Positions 15,091 to 22,936 of a stretch of DNA of 22,936 nucleotides are shown here, one piece after another. Made by a program: the position numbers and the translations under genes. Position 1 is the first letter of the stretch. Every line of letters begins with the position of its first letter. The notes below the pieces were generated by a model, which saw only the letters and a list, made by a program, of their open reading frames with translations, made no database searches and was not told where the DNA came from. The DNA is from CAYSLC01 sp964431545 (GTDB taxonomy: Bacteria; Desulfobacterota; Desulfobacteria; Desulfobacterales; JAABSP01), in contig CAYSLC010000071.1 of the NCBI GenBank assembly GCA_964431545.1, positions 1 through 22,936 of the forward strand, read 5' to 3'.

Positions 15091-15119
15091 TTGCAATCGC
15101 CCCCAAATTTGGATATGAA
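15091..15119 (+). promoter_or_regulatory. Promoter for the RCK/lipoprotein/protease operon
   Basis: TTGCAA (15091-15096), 17-base spacer, TATGAA (15114-15119), pointing to the gene at 15204. It overlaps the leader of the divergent pcm gene, so the two promoters face away with transcripts overlapping by tens of bases. Confidence 0.5.
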
Positions 15120-15151
15120 CATGGGCTAAGGGTCTCGCCTCGGTACCTTTC

Positions 15152-15180
15152 ATTATGACCACGACCTGCAAGGAATGCAA
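15152..15180 (-). promoter_or_regulatory. Promoter for pcm
   Basis: Minus strand TTGCAT (15180-15175), 17-base spacer, CATAAT (15157-15152), about 90 bases upstream of the pcm start and directed toward it. Confidence 0.5.
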
Positions 15181-15203
15181 TGGTCCCGGATTAGGAAAAC
15201 ACC

Positions 15204-16448
15204 ATGAAGCGAACCACCGTCCTCAAGATCGGCCTCTGGTCGCTGGCCATCGTCACCGTCCTCATCATCGGCATCCACTACTTCCCCAAGGAGGAGCCCG
15301 ACCTCGGCTTCTGGGGGGCGTTCTACTACACCCTGCGGGTCTTCATCCTGGAGCACGACCTCTCCCGGTTTCCCACCGCCGCCCCCCTGGTCTTCATCTA
15401 CTTCTTCGCCCCCCTCCTCGCCCTCTCCGCGGTGGGCACGGCCATCACCTACTTCTTCCGCCTTTCGCCGGCCCTCCAGACCCGTCTGACCTCGGACCAC
15501 GTGGTGGTCTGCGGGGTGGGCCGCACCGGGAAGCTGGTGGCGGCCACCCTCAAGGAGCGGGGGGTCCGGGTGGTGGGCGTCGACAGCGGCTCCCCCGACG
15601 CCTTCGAGGAGTGGTGCGGCGAGCACAAGGTCCCCATCATCCACGGCAGCTTCCTCTCCCCCCAGGTGCTGGAGCGGGCCGGGATCGGCCGGGCCCGGAC
15701 CCTCATCTTCGCCTCCGGGGACGATCTGGCCAACCTGGAGGGGGTGGTGGGCGCCTACAACCTGCTCCGGAGCCGTCCCGGGCCGCCCCGGCTCCTCTGG
15801 GCCCACATCGCCAACGAGCGGCTGGCCGACACGGCCCGCTGCGCCCTGCGCACCGAAGGGCGGTTCTCCATCCGGTTCTTCGACACCTACCGCATCTCCG
15901 CCTCCCGGATGATCAGCCAGCTCTTCAACCCGGAGGTCCGCGGGGGGGTCACCGAGATCACCATTCTGGGATTCGGGAAGTTCGGACGGGACCTCATGGA
16001 GGTCCTGGTCCGGGACGCCACCCCCGAAGAGAAGTGGTCGATCCGGGTGGTGGACATCCGGGACGTGGGGGAGGAGGTCCGGTCCCTGGGCCGGGACCTG
16101 AAGGTGGCCGAACACGTCTCCTTCACCCGGGCCGACGTCCAGAGCCTCCTCCTGGAGGATTCCGAGGAGCGGGCCTTCTTCATCTGCACCGACGACGACA
16201 TCGGGAACCTGGCCGCGGCCCTGATGCTGGCCGGCAAACAGTTCTGCACCTTCATCTACGTCCGGATGGCCAAATGGCCCATGCCGGCCATCTCCGACCA
16301 CCTGGGGAGAAACGGGCTCACCTTCGTCAACATCAACGACCTGGTGGTCCAGGGGATCGACGACCTTCCGGGGATCTATACCCCGGCCACCCCCGCCGAT
16401 CTCAAGCGGATGAAAACCGCCGACGGGAAGAGGGGGGCCGCGGCATGA
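15204..16448 (+). CDS. RCK/TrkA-N membrane protein without a recognisable K+ filter
   Basis: A 414-residue protein laid out like a two-helix ligand-gated potassium channel: helix 1 (~8-27), pore-like segment (~36-57), helix 2 (~60-84), then two Rossmann RCK domains. The first has VVVCGVGRTGKLV (G104-G109), the second ITILGFGKFGRDLM. Where channels of this kind carry TVGYG, this one reads FYYTLRVFILEHDLSRFPT, so the selectivity filter is missing. It may be a non-selective channel, a regulatory subunit, or a sensor. The ribosome site AGGA is 8 bases before ATG 15204. Its stop overlaps the next gene's start (ATGA), so they are co-translated. Confidence 0.88.
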   Translation: MKRTTVLKIGLWSLAIVTVLIIGIHYFPKEEPDLGFWGAFYYTLRVFILEHDLSRFPTAAPLVFIYFFAPLLALSAVGTAITYFFRLSPALQTRLTSDHVVVCGVGRTGKLVAATLKERGVRVVGVDSGSPDAFEEWCGEHKVPIIHGSFLSPQVLERAGIGRARTLIFASGDDLANLEGVVGAYNLLRSRPGPPRLLWAHIANERLADTARCALRTEGRFSIRFFDTYRISASRMISQLFNPEVRGGVTEITILGFGKFGRDLMEVLVRDATPEEKWSIRVVDIRDVGEEVRSLGRDLKVAEHVSFTRADVQSLLLEDSEERAFFICTDDDIGNLAAALMLAGKQFCTFIYVRMAKWPMPAISDHLGRNGLTFVNINDLVVQGIDDLPGIYTPATPADLKRMKTADGKRGAAA

Positions 16449-17206
16449 AAAGACCCGTAAATCCGTTCTCCATGGGTTTGATCCTGGTGCTGGCCGTCCT
16501 GCTGACCGGATGTCCGGCCGCGCCGCCGGCGCCGGAATCGAAGTCCCCGGTCCCGGAGGGACGCCAGCGGCCGCGCCCGAAAGCCGGAACCGCCGAGACC
16601 CGGCGCTGGAACCCCGACGGCACCCTCCGCCACTGGAAGGGCGGGAACCTCTCCGGGCCCCTGGAGGCCGACGCCCGGTTCCGCCGGCTCCAGCGGCGCG
16701 ACGCCCATAAAAAGATCGCCCTGGAATTCCTCGATCGGTTCCGGTCGGACCTCGGGCTCAAGCATCCGTCCCGGGAACTGGTGGTCACCGAGGTGAAGGT
16801 GGACGGCCTGGGGATGGCCCACGTGCGGCTCCGGCAGGTCTTTCGAAACATTCCGGTCCAGCGGGGGGAGATCCGGGTCCACCTCGACCGGAACAATCGG
16901 GTGGTCCGGGTCCAGGGCCGGTACATCCCCACCCCCACGGGGATCGATCCGCGCCCGTCCATCGATCTGAAGGCGGCCGAAAAACGGGTGGCCCGGGATC
17001 TGGGCCGATCCGGGTGCCCCCGGTGCCGGGGGGAACTGGTGATCCGTTCGGACCCGTCCCATCCTCCGCGGCTGGCCTACCGCGTGGTGACCCGTCCGGG
17101 GCTCGCCCGGGGGTGGGTCTACTTCATCGATGCCCGGGACGGGAGCGTCCTGGACCGGTACTCCAATATCAAGACCCGGCGATCCCCCCCGGGCTCGCCC
17201 AAGTAG
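16445..17206 (+). CDS. Lipoprotein resembling a thermolysin-type propeptide (FTP/PepSY)
   Basis: A 253-residue protein with a lipoprotein signal peptide: hydrophobic core MGLILVLAVLLTGC, lipobox LLTGC, lipidated C23. After a Pro-rich linker, residues ~90-175 (ALEFLDRFRSDLGL, VRLRQVFRNIPVQRGEIRVH, NRVVRVQGRYIPT) read like the FTP propeptide domain of M4/fungalysin proteases, and the C-terminal part (LAYRVVTRPGLARGWVYFID, DGSVLDRYSNIKT) like PepSY. No protease domain follows in the same frame. The M4 protease gene starts 20 bases later, so this membrane-anchored propeptide probably restrains or folds that enzyme in trans; this role is inferred. The ATGA overlap ties it to the RCK gene. Confidence 0.82.
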   Translation: MKRPVNPFSMGLILVLAVLLTGCPAAPPAPESKSPVPEGRQRPRPKAGTAETRRWNPDGTLRHWKGGNLSGPLEADARFRRLQRRDAHKKIALEFLDRFRSDLGLKHPSRELVVTEVKVDGLGMAHVRLRQVFRNIPVQRGEIRVHLDRNNRVVRVQGRYIPTPTGIDPRPSIDLKAAEKRVARDLGRSGCPRCRGELVIRSDPSHPPRLAYRVVTRPGLARGWVYFIDARDGSVLDRYSNIKTRRSPPGSPK

Positions 17207-17225
17207 ACAGACAAGGAGGTACCCC

Positions 17226-20162
17226 ATGCGGATGTCCCGTATCCCGGCCGTCGGTCTCCTGGCGCTGCTGATCTGCGCGCCTCAACTTTTCGCGGCTTCC
17301 GATTCCTCCGGCCGGCCCGGCGGCGCGGAACTGATGGAACGGATCGAGGAGGCGCTGACGGCGGTCCGGTCCCCGGCCGGCCGGTCGGCGACGGCCCGGA
17401 CCGCCGGGCCGACCCCGTGGCATGCGGACCGTGTGGCGGGCCCGGACCAGGTGCGGCTCCGCCCCGGCCGGGGGACCCCCATGCAGATCCGGGGCCGGAC
17501 CCTGATGCGGGCGGACCGTTCCAGGGCCGACGGGCCGGCCCGGGACGCGGAGACCGCCGGGCGGTTCCTGAGGGCCCGAAGCGGGCTCCTGGGGCTTCTC
17601 GACCCGGACGGCGAGCTTCGCCTGGCCCGCCGCCGGACGGACCGCCTGGGATACCGCCATCTGCGGTACGACCAGCGTTTTCGGGGGATCCCGGTCTGGC
17701 CGGCCCAACTGATCGTCCATCTCGACGGCCGGGGGGACGTCTACCTCCTGGACGGGTCCCACGTCCGGACCCCCAGAAAGTCCGCCCCCCGACCGGCCCT
17801 GGATCGAACGGCGGCCCTGGCCGCGGCCCGGTCGGCGGTCCCCGGCGGTCGGACGGCCGGCGCCGACGGACCCGAGCTGATCTACTACGCACCCCCCGAA
17901 GGGGGGGAGACCCGGCTGGCGTGGAAGGCGATCCTCCACGCCTCCCTGACCCGACAATGGGTGGTGGTCGTGGACGCGGTCACCGGCGGGGTGTTGACCG
18001 CCTACAACCGGGTCGCCACCACGGCGGCGGAGGGATCGGGGGTCGACCTGCTGGGCGTTCGCCGGAACCTGAACCTCTGGTTCGAAAACGACCGGTATTA
18101 CCTGGTCGACACCACCAAGCCGATGTTCGATCCCGTCGACTCGGATCCCCCCAACCCCAACCGGACCGAGGGGGCCGTGATCCTGTTGGATGCCGAGAAC
18201 GAGCCCCCCACCGACCGGATCGAGTCCGTCCCCCTGGGGCCCTTCGCCTACGTCACGTCCGGCCTGAGAACCTCGGGATGGCTCCCCGACGCCGTGAGCG
18301 CGGCCCACAACATCTCCGAAACCTACGACTACTTCCGGGAGTACCACGGCCGGGCCTTCATCACCCAGGAGGGGGACTCGGTGGTGGCCATCGTCCGGGT
18401 GGGACAGGATTACGCCAACGCCGCCTGGGCCGACGTCATGATCTTCGGGGATGCCGAACCCTTTGCCGCGGCCCTCGACGTGGTGGCCCACGAACTGACC
18501 CACGGGGTGACCACCGCCACCGCCAACCTGATCTACCAGGGGGAATCCGGGGCCCTCAACGAGGCCTTCTCGGACATCTTCGGCGAGATGGTCGAACACC
18601 GGACCGAGGGGGCCACCGACTGGACCATGGGATCCGGGCTCTCCAGGCGGATCCGCAGCCTCTCCGACCCCGGTTCCCTGGAGTTCGCGCCGGGGTTCCC
18701 CTATCCATCCACCATGGGGGAGTTCATCCAGACCACCGAGGACAACGGCGGGGTCCATTGGAACGCCACCATCGTGGGCCACGCCTTCTACCTCCTGGCC
18801 CAGGGGATGGACGGCGCCATCGGCCTCGGGGACGCCGAGCGGATCTTCTACCGGGCCCTGGTCTACCATCTGGTGGCGAGTTCCCGGTTCATCGACGCCC
18901 GCCTGGCCTGCATCGCCTCGGCCGAGGAACTCTTCGGCGAGGGATCGGTCCAGGCCCTCCGGACCGCCGAGGCCTTCGACGCCGTCGGGATCTTCGACGC
19001 CGCCCCCACCCCCGAGCCGGACGAGACCGGTTACATCCCGCCCCCCAGCGGTCCGGACGCCCTCCTCTTCATCCGCTGGGACGAGGAGCAGGGGGCGTTC
19101 TTCCTGGGCAGACGGGAGGAGCGGGACCCCCCGGAGGGGGTGCGTCTCTCCTCCCGCCCGGTGTCCCGGGCCCGGGCCTCGGTGACCGAGGACGGCCAGG
19201 TCGCCGCCTATGTCGACTATCTCAACGACATGTGCCTCATCTTCACGGACGGCACCGGGACCGAGGAGTGCCTGGGATACGTGGGGCTGGCCCATTCAGT
19301 GGCCATGTCCCCGGACGGGGAACTCTACGGGTTCGTATTCCTGGACGAGAACGGCCTCCCCGGCGGCGCCATCACCGTCATCGATATCGGACGGGACGAC
19401 GTAAGGGAATACGAACTGGTGGCGCCGGCCTTCGACGGGGTCTCCACCAACACCATCATCAGCGCCGACCAGATGAACTTCACCTCCGACAACCGGCTTC
19501 TCATCTATGACGCCCTCAACCGGATGGAACTCAACGACGGCTCCTCCTACGACGCCTGGTCCATCTACGCCCTCGACCTGGCCACCGGCCAGACCCTGGT
19601 GCTGGCGCCGCCCACCACCAACGTGGACATCGGGTTCCCGGCCCTGAGCCAGACCAACGACAACTTCATCACCTTCGACGCCTTCAACCCGGAGACCCTC
19701 GATTCCACCATCCGGGCCATGAATCTGATCAAGAACCGATCCAACGCCATCACCACCGTGGAGGGGGACTGGGGCACCCCCTTCTACACCGGCGACGACG
19801 CGGCGATCATCTACTCCCAGAAGAACACCACCACCGCCACCGGTTTTTCCATCTACCGCCAGCCGGTGGCCGAGGACCGGATCACCCCCGTTGGATCGTC
19901 GGCCCTCTACCTGGCCAACGCCGATTTCGGCACCATCTACCGCCGGGCCGGGACCGGCGGCGGAGATGACGACGGGGGGGATGACGGGACCGGCGGCGAC
20001 GGGGGCGCCGACGACGGGGGCGGCGGCGGAGGAGGCTGTTTCATCGCCTCGGCCGGCACCGTTGCCGGATCCGCCCGCGGGCCGGCGGGGGCGGTGCTCC
20101 TGGCGGTGCTCCTGGTCCGCGCCTGGTGTCGGGGAAACAGGGTGCCGCGGAAACAGGGTTGA
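17226..20162 (+). CDS. Secreted M4-family metalloprotease with propeller-like domain and C-terminal anchor
   Basis: A 978-residue protein. Signal peptide 1-24 (ends QLFAA); FTP propeptide ~105-180 and PepSY ~190-260; M4 catalytic domain ~275-650 with zinc site HELTH (422-426), third ligand E446 in ALNEAFSDIFGE, and the catalytic histidine H511 in DNGGVHWNATIVGHAF. The spacing matches thermolysin. Residues ~665-905 (SMSPDGE-like repeats such as VAMSPDGELYGFVF and FTSDNRLLIYD) look like a TolB/WD-type beta-propeller. The tail is an Asp/Gly linker (909-937), GCFIASAG with C938, a hydrophobic helix (~950-967) and basic end RGNRVPRKQG, resembling Cys-containing CTERM sorting signals. AAGGAGGT precedes ATG 17226 by 5 bases. 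It is the third gene of the RCK-lipoprotein operon. Confidence 0.92.
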   Translation: MRMSRIPAVGLLALLICAPQLFAASDSSGRPGGAELMERIEEALTAVRSPAGRSATARTAGPTPWHADRVAGPDQVRLRPGRGTPMQIRGRTLMRADRSRADGPARDAETAGRFLRARSGLLGLLDPDGELRLARRRTDRLGYRHLRYDQRFRGIPVWPAQLIVHLDGRGDVYLLDGSHVRTPRKSAPRPALDRTAALAAARSAVPGGRTAGADGPELIYYAPPEGGETRLAWKAILHASLTRQWVVVVDAVTGGVLTAYNRVATTAAEGSGVDLLGVRRNLNLWFENDRYYLVDTTKPMFDPVDSDPPNPNRTEGAVILLDAENEPPTDRIESVPLGPFAYVTSGLRTSGWLPDAVSAAHNISETYDYFREYHGRAFITQEGDSVVAIVRVGQDYANAAWADVMIFGDAEPFAAALDVVAHELTHGVTTATANLIYQGESGALNEAFSDIFGEMVEHRTEGATDWTMGSGLSRRIRSLSDPGSLEFAPGFPYPSTMGEFIQTTEDNGGVHWNATIVGHAFYLLAQGMDGAIGLGDAERIFYRALVYHLVASSRFIDARLACIASAEELFGEGSVQALRTAEAFDAVGIFDAAPTPEPDETGYIPPPSGPDALLFIRWDEEQGAFFLGRREERDPPEGVRLSSRPVSRARASVTEDGQVAAYVDYLNDMCLIFTDGTGTEECLGYVGLAHSVAMSPDGELYGFVFLDENGLPGGAITVIDIGRDDVREYELVAPAFDGVSTNTIISADQMNFTSDNRLLIYDALNRMELNDGSSYDAWSIYALDLATGQTLVLAPPTTNVDIGFPALSQTNDNFITFDAFNPETLDSTIRAMNLIKNRSNAITTVEGDWGTPFYTGDDAAIIYSQKNTTTATGFSIYRQPVAEDRITPVGSSALYLANADFGTIYRRAGTGGGDDDGGDDGTGGDGGADDGGGGGGGCFIASAGTVAGSARGPAGAVLLAVLLVRAWCRGNRVPRKQG

Positions 20163-20236
20163 AAAACGGGTCCGGAACCGGTAAGAGAACCGCCTTTGCC
20201 GGCATCGGCCGATTCAAACCCCGCGAGAGGAGACCT

Positions 20237-21118
20237 ATGAAGGGCATCATCCTGGCCGGCGGGTCCGGAACCCGCCTCTACCCCATCACCAAGGTGGTGA
20301 GCAAGCAGTTGCTCCCGGTCTACGACAAACCGATGATCTACCACCCCCTCTCCGTCCTCATGCTGGCGGAGATCCGGGAGATCCTCATCATCTCCACCCC
20401 CCACGACCTGCCCCTGTTCCAAAAGCTTCTGGGAGACGGGGACCAGTGGGGGCTCTCGTTCTCCTACGCCGAACAGCCCCGGCCCGAGGGGCTGGCCCAG
20501 GCCTTCGTCATCGGCCGGGAATTCGTGGGCGGCGGCCCGGTCTGCCTGATCCTGGGGGACAACATCTTCTACGGCTACGGCCTCTCCGGCCAGCTCCGCC
20601 AGGCCCGGGAGCGGGGACCGGGCGCCACGGTCTTCGGCTACTGGGTGCGGGACCCGGAGCGGTACGGCGTGGTCTCCTTCGACGGGGACGGCCGGGCCGT
20701 GGCCATCGAGGAGAAGCCGGCGGAGCCCACGTCGAACTACGCGGTCACCGGCCTCTACTTCTACGACAACCGGGTCCTCGACATCGCCGCCGGCCTCGAG
20801 CCATCCCCCCGGGGGGAGCTGGAGATCACCGATGTCAACCGGACCTATCTGGAGATGGAGCAGCTCCACGTGGAGCGATTGGGCCGGGGGATCGCCTGGC
20901 TCGACACCGGGACCCACGAGACCCTCATGCAGGCGTCGAGCTTCATCGAGGCCATCGAGTCCCGTCAGGGGCTCAAGGTGGCCTGCGTGGAGGAGATCGC
21001 CTACCGGAAGGGGTTCATCGACGCGGCCCAGGTGGAGCGGCTGGCCGAGCCCCTGTTGAAGAACAGCTACGGAGAATACCTGATGAACATGCTCAAATAC
21101 CGCCAGGAGCTGATGTGA
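20237..21118 (+). CDS. rfbA: Glucose-1-phosphate thymidylyltransferase RmlA
   Basis: A 293-residue enzyme forming dTDP-glucose, the first step to dTDP-L-rhamnose. It starts MKGIILAGGSGTRLYPIT with the nucleotide-binding GGSGTRL motif, then KQLLPVYDKPMIYHPL, LILGDNIFYG and EEKPAEPTSNYAVTGLYFYD, all family landmarks. Length is standard. GAGAGGAG lies 4 bases before ATG 20237. It follows the protease stop by 74 bases, with no clear terminator between, so read-through is possible. It leads a three-gene rml cluster. Confidence 0.97.
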   Translation: MKGIILAGGSGTRLYPITKVVSKQLLPVYDKPMIYHPLSVLMLAEIREILIISTPHDLPLFQKLLGDGDQWGLSFSYAEQPRPEGLAQAFVIGREFVGGGPVCLILGDNIFYGYGLSGQLRQARERGPGATVFGYWVRDPERYGVVSFDGDGRAVAIEEKPAEPTSNYAVTGLYFYDNRVLDIAAGLEPSPRGELEITDVNRTYLEMEQLHVERLGRGIAWLDTGTHETLMQASSFIEAIESRQGLKVACVEEIAYRKGFIDAAQVERLAEPLLKNSYGEYLMNMLKYRQELM

Positions 21119-21119
21119 C

Positions 21120-21683
21120 ATGGAGATCGTCCCCACCGCGCTGCCCGACGTGAAAATCCTTCGCCCCAGGGTCTTCCGGGACAACCGGGGCTTTTTCATG
21201 GAGACCTACCACCGGAACCGGTACCGGGACCTGGGCATCCCGGCCGATTTTTGCCAGGACAACCTCTCCCGGTCGGTGAAGGGGACGGTCCGGGGCCTCC
21301 ACTTCCAGATCCGGCACCCCCAGGCCAAGCTGGTCCAGGCGATCCAGGGGGAGATCTTCGACGTGGCCGTGGACATCCGGCCCGGCTCCCCCACCTTCGG
21401 CCGGTGGGTGGGCGAGCGCCTCTCGGAGGAGAACCTGCATCAGCTCTACATCCCCGAGGGGTTCGCCCACGGCTTCTGCGTCCTGAGCGAGACGGCCCTA
21501 TTTTCGTATAAATGCTCCGACTTCTACGATCCGGCGGATGAGGGGGGGATCCTCTGGTCCGACCCGGACATCGGGATCGACTGGCCGGTGGACGACCCCA
21601 TCGTCTCGGACAAGGACAAGGTCCAGCCCCGGCTCAAGGACCGGCCCCCGGAGCGGCTCTACGCCCCGGAGGACGGGTCGTGA
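21120..21683 (+). CDS. rfbC: dTDP-4-dehydrorhamnose 3,5-epimerase RmlC
   Basis: A 187-residue cupin epimerase, third step of dTDP-L-rhamnose synthesis. Motifs include RVFRDNRGFFMETYHRNRY, RGLHFQI (catalytic His in HFQ), FDVAVDIRPGSPTFG, IPEGFAHGFCVLS and YKCSDFYDPADEGGILWSDP. ATG 21120 begins 1 base after the rmlA stop, so it is translationally coupled. Confidence 0.97.
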   Translation: MEIVPTALPDVKILRPRVFRDNRGFFMETYHRNRYRDLGIPADFCQDNLSRSVKGTVRGLHFQIRHPQAKLVQAIQGEIFDVAVDIRPGSPTFGRWVGERLSEENLHQLYIPEGFAHGFCVLSETALFSYKCSDFYDPADEGGILWSDPDIGIDWPVDDPIVSDKDKVQPRLKDRPPERLYAPEDGS

Positions 21684-22564
21684 GGGTCCTGGTCACCGGC
21701 GCCGGCGGCCAGCTCGGCCGGGAGCTGACCCGGCAGGGGCCGGCGGCGGGCCTCGATGTGGTTCCCGCCGGACACGACCGCCTCGACATCGCCGACCCCG
21801 CCCAGGTGGCGCATCTGATGGCGGAGGTCCACCCGGATCTCGTGGTCAACGCCGCCGCCTACACCCAGGTGGACCGGGCAGAGACCGACCGGGACGCGGC
21901 CTTTGCCGTCAACGCGGAGGGGCCGGGCCACCTGGCCGAGGCCTGCGAGGAGCGGGACATCCCCATGATCCACGTCTCCACCGATTTCGTTTTCGACGGA
22001 AAGAAGGGGCGCCCCTATACGGAGGAGGATCCCGTCCGGCCCATCGGGGTCTACGGCGAGAGCAAGGCCCAGGGGGAGGCGGCGGTCCGGGCCGCCCTGC
22101 GCCGCCATATTCTCCTGCGGACCGCCTGGGTCTTCGGGGTCCACGGCCACAACTTCGTCAAGACGATCCTCCGCCTGGCCCGGGAGCGGGAGTCGCTGAA
22201 GGTGGTGGACGACCAGCACGGGTGCCCCACGGCGGCCGGGGACCTGGCCCGGGCCATCCTGGAGATGATCGACCGGATTCCGAAAGACGGCGACGCCACA
22301 TGGGGGACCTACCATTTCTGCGGCGACGGCGTCACCACCTGGCACGGCTTCGCCCGGCGCATCGTGTCGCTCGCCCGGCTCCACGGCCCCGTCCGGGTCA
22401 AGGAGGTGATCCCCATCCCCACCGCCGAATACCCCACCCCCGCCAAACGGCCGGCCTACTCGGCCCTCGACTGCGACAAGATCGCAGAGACTTTCGGCAT
22501 CCGGCCCCTGCCCTGGGAGGAGACCCTGGAGCGGGTGGTCGCGGAGATCCACGCAGGGGGGTGA
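21680..22564 (+). CDS. rfbD: dTDP-4-dehydrorhamnose reductase RmlD
   Basis: A 294-residue short-chain reductase, last step of dTDP-L-rhamnose synthesis. The cofactor loop is VTGAGGQLGREL near the start, with VNAAAYTQVDRAE, STDFVFDGKKG, the catalytic YGESK (YxxxK), and RTAWVFG. GTG 21680 overlaps the rmlC stop (GTGA). rmlB (dTDP-glucose 4,6-dehydratase) is not in the cluster nor elsewhere in the window. Confidence 0.97.
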   Translation: MRVLVTGAGGQLGRELTRQGPAAGLDVVPAGHDRLDIADPAQVAHLMAEVHPDLVVNAAAYTQVDRAETDRDAAFAVNAEGPGHLAEACEERDIPMIHVSTDFVFDGKKGRPYTEEDPVRPIGVYGESKAQGEAAVRAALRRHILLRTAWVFGVHGHNFVKTILRLARERESLKVVDDQHGCPTAAGDLARAILEMIDRIPKDGDATWGTYHFCGDGVTTWHGFARRIVSLARLHGPVRVKEVIPIPTAEYPTPAKRPAYSALDCDKIAETFGIRPLPWEETLERVVAEIHAGG

Positions 22565-22583
22565 CTCCCCGAATCCTTCTCCC

Positions 22584-22936
22584 TCGAAGATGGATGTGTC
22601 GCCCTTTCAGGGCTCGGACCAAATATCCACGGCAGTCCCAGGGCACCGGCCCTGGGCTCGTATGTCAAACCCCTTCGGGGTATCCGCCGTTGCACAACTC
22701 ATCGAATTGTAAAATGATGTCCCAATGGGCTCGGTAATCTCGGGTTTTTTAAATGGCCCTGAACGGGCGGCATATTCCATTCCGGGGTAATCCTTCCGGA
22801 GAATGGGCGAGTTGTGGGAAAGCCCTGAAAGGGCGCCAAATGCCAATCCGGGGCAATTTTTCCGGAGAATCGGTGCGTTGTGGAAAGCCCTGAAAGGGCG
22901 CCCCATACCAGCCCAGGGCAATCGCCCTGGGGATAT
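22584..22936. repeat. REP-like palindromic repeat cluster 2 with tandem units, open at right edge
   Basis: This fills the 372-base region after rmlD; I see no gene in it. First comes a unit in inverted orientation: TCGCCCTTTCAGGGCT (GCCCT/AGGGC stem), then CCCAGGGCACCGGCCCTGGG (22637-22656) and CCCCTTCGGGG (about 22669-22679). Three direct units follow at 22751-22818, 22819-22882 and 22883-22936+. Each opens with a GCCCTGAAAGGGC-type hairpin (perfect in units 2 and 3), then a second hairpin. In units 1-2 this is a TCCGG...CCGGA pair; in unit 3 it is CCAGGGC-AAT-GCCCTGG-like. Units 1-2 end in a GTTGTGG linker. Period is about 64-68 bases. The same parts appear at 1456-1671. Confidence 0.8.

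Noticed and set aside
17169..19295. 708-codon minus-strand frame opposite the M4 protease
   Set aside because: Same shadow effect; Gly/Val/His-rich without motifs, against a plus-strand frame with an intact zinc site.
22584..22936. CRISPR array at the right end
   Set aside because: Units are two-hairpin repeats following each other directly, without unique spacers of uniform length and without cas genes.

Overview
This is a high-GC bacterial window. Most genes have strong G/C third-position bias, while the 1.4-3.2 kb segment is visibly more AT-rich. The gene set best fits an anaerobic member of the Desulfobacterota (the former Deltaproteobacteria): SelB, a histidine-type Thi4, CBS/Bateman proteins, a secreted M4 protease with a Cys-containing C-terminal sorting-like tail, and rml sugar genes. 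There is no rRNA or marker gene that settles the taxonomy, so this is an inference from content.

Layout. (1) 1-3245, an accessory region read on the minus strand. It holds a DUF4007-domain protein running off the left edge, a promoter with a perfect palindrome over its -35 box, a cluster of REP-like hairpin repeats, and an AIPR-family anti-phage type protein with a nuclease-like N-terminus. It ends at a tRNA-His/tRNA-Arg pair with its own promoter and strong terminator, so it looks like a defence-type island beside a tRNA locus. (2) 3472-6443, plus strand: a promoter divergent from the tRNAs, a 58-residue two-helix membrane protein, selB, and a J-domain protein that starts 1 base after the selB stop. 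(3) 6447-10212: a PHP-family phosphoesterase with its own consensus promoter, a convergent DUF3810-type membrane metalloprotease-like gene, and two adjacent CBS-domain proteins. (4) 10204-11780, minus strand: a TPP riboswitch and terminator controlling thiE and a histidine-type thi4. (5) 11952-15180, minus strand: a polytopic membrane protein with an embedded spermidine-synthase-like Rossmann domain, preceded by an exported protein-L-isoaspartate methyltransferase. (6) 15091-20162, plus strand: an RCK/TrkA-N membrane protein lacking a recognisable K+ filter, a propeptide-like lipoprotein, and a 978-residue M4 metalloprotease. (7) 20237-22564: rmlA-rmlC-rmlD (dTDP-L-rhamnose), tightly packed, without rmlB in the window. 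(8) 22584-22936: a second cluster of the same REP-like repeats, including a tandem array running off the right edge.

Functional links. Regions 2 and 4 are well understood in outline (selenocysteine insertion; thiamine thiazole and coupling under TPP control). The combinations that stand out are the DUF4007 extension plus operator palindrome next to the AIPR gene, the selB/J-domain pairing, the RCK/lipoprotein/protease operon, and the four-CBS protein in which each CBS pair is followed by a CxxC. Everything here was read by eye; no homology search was run.
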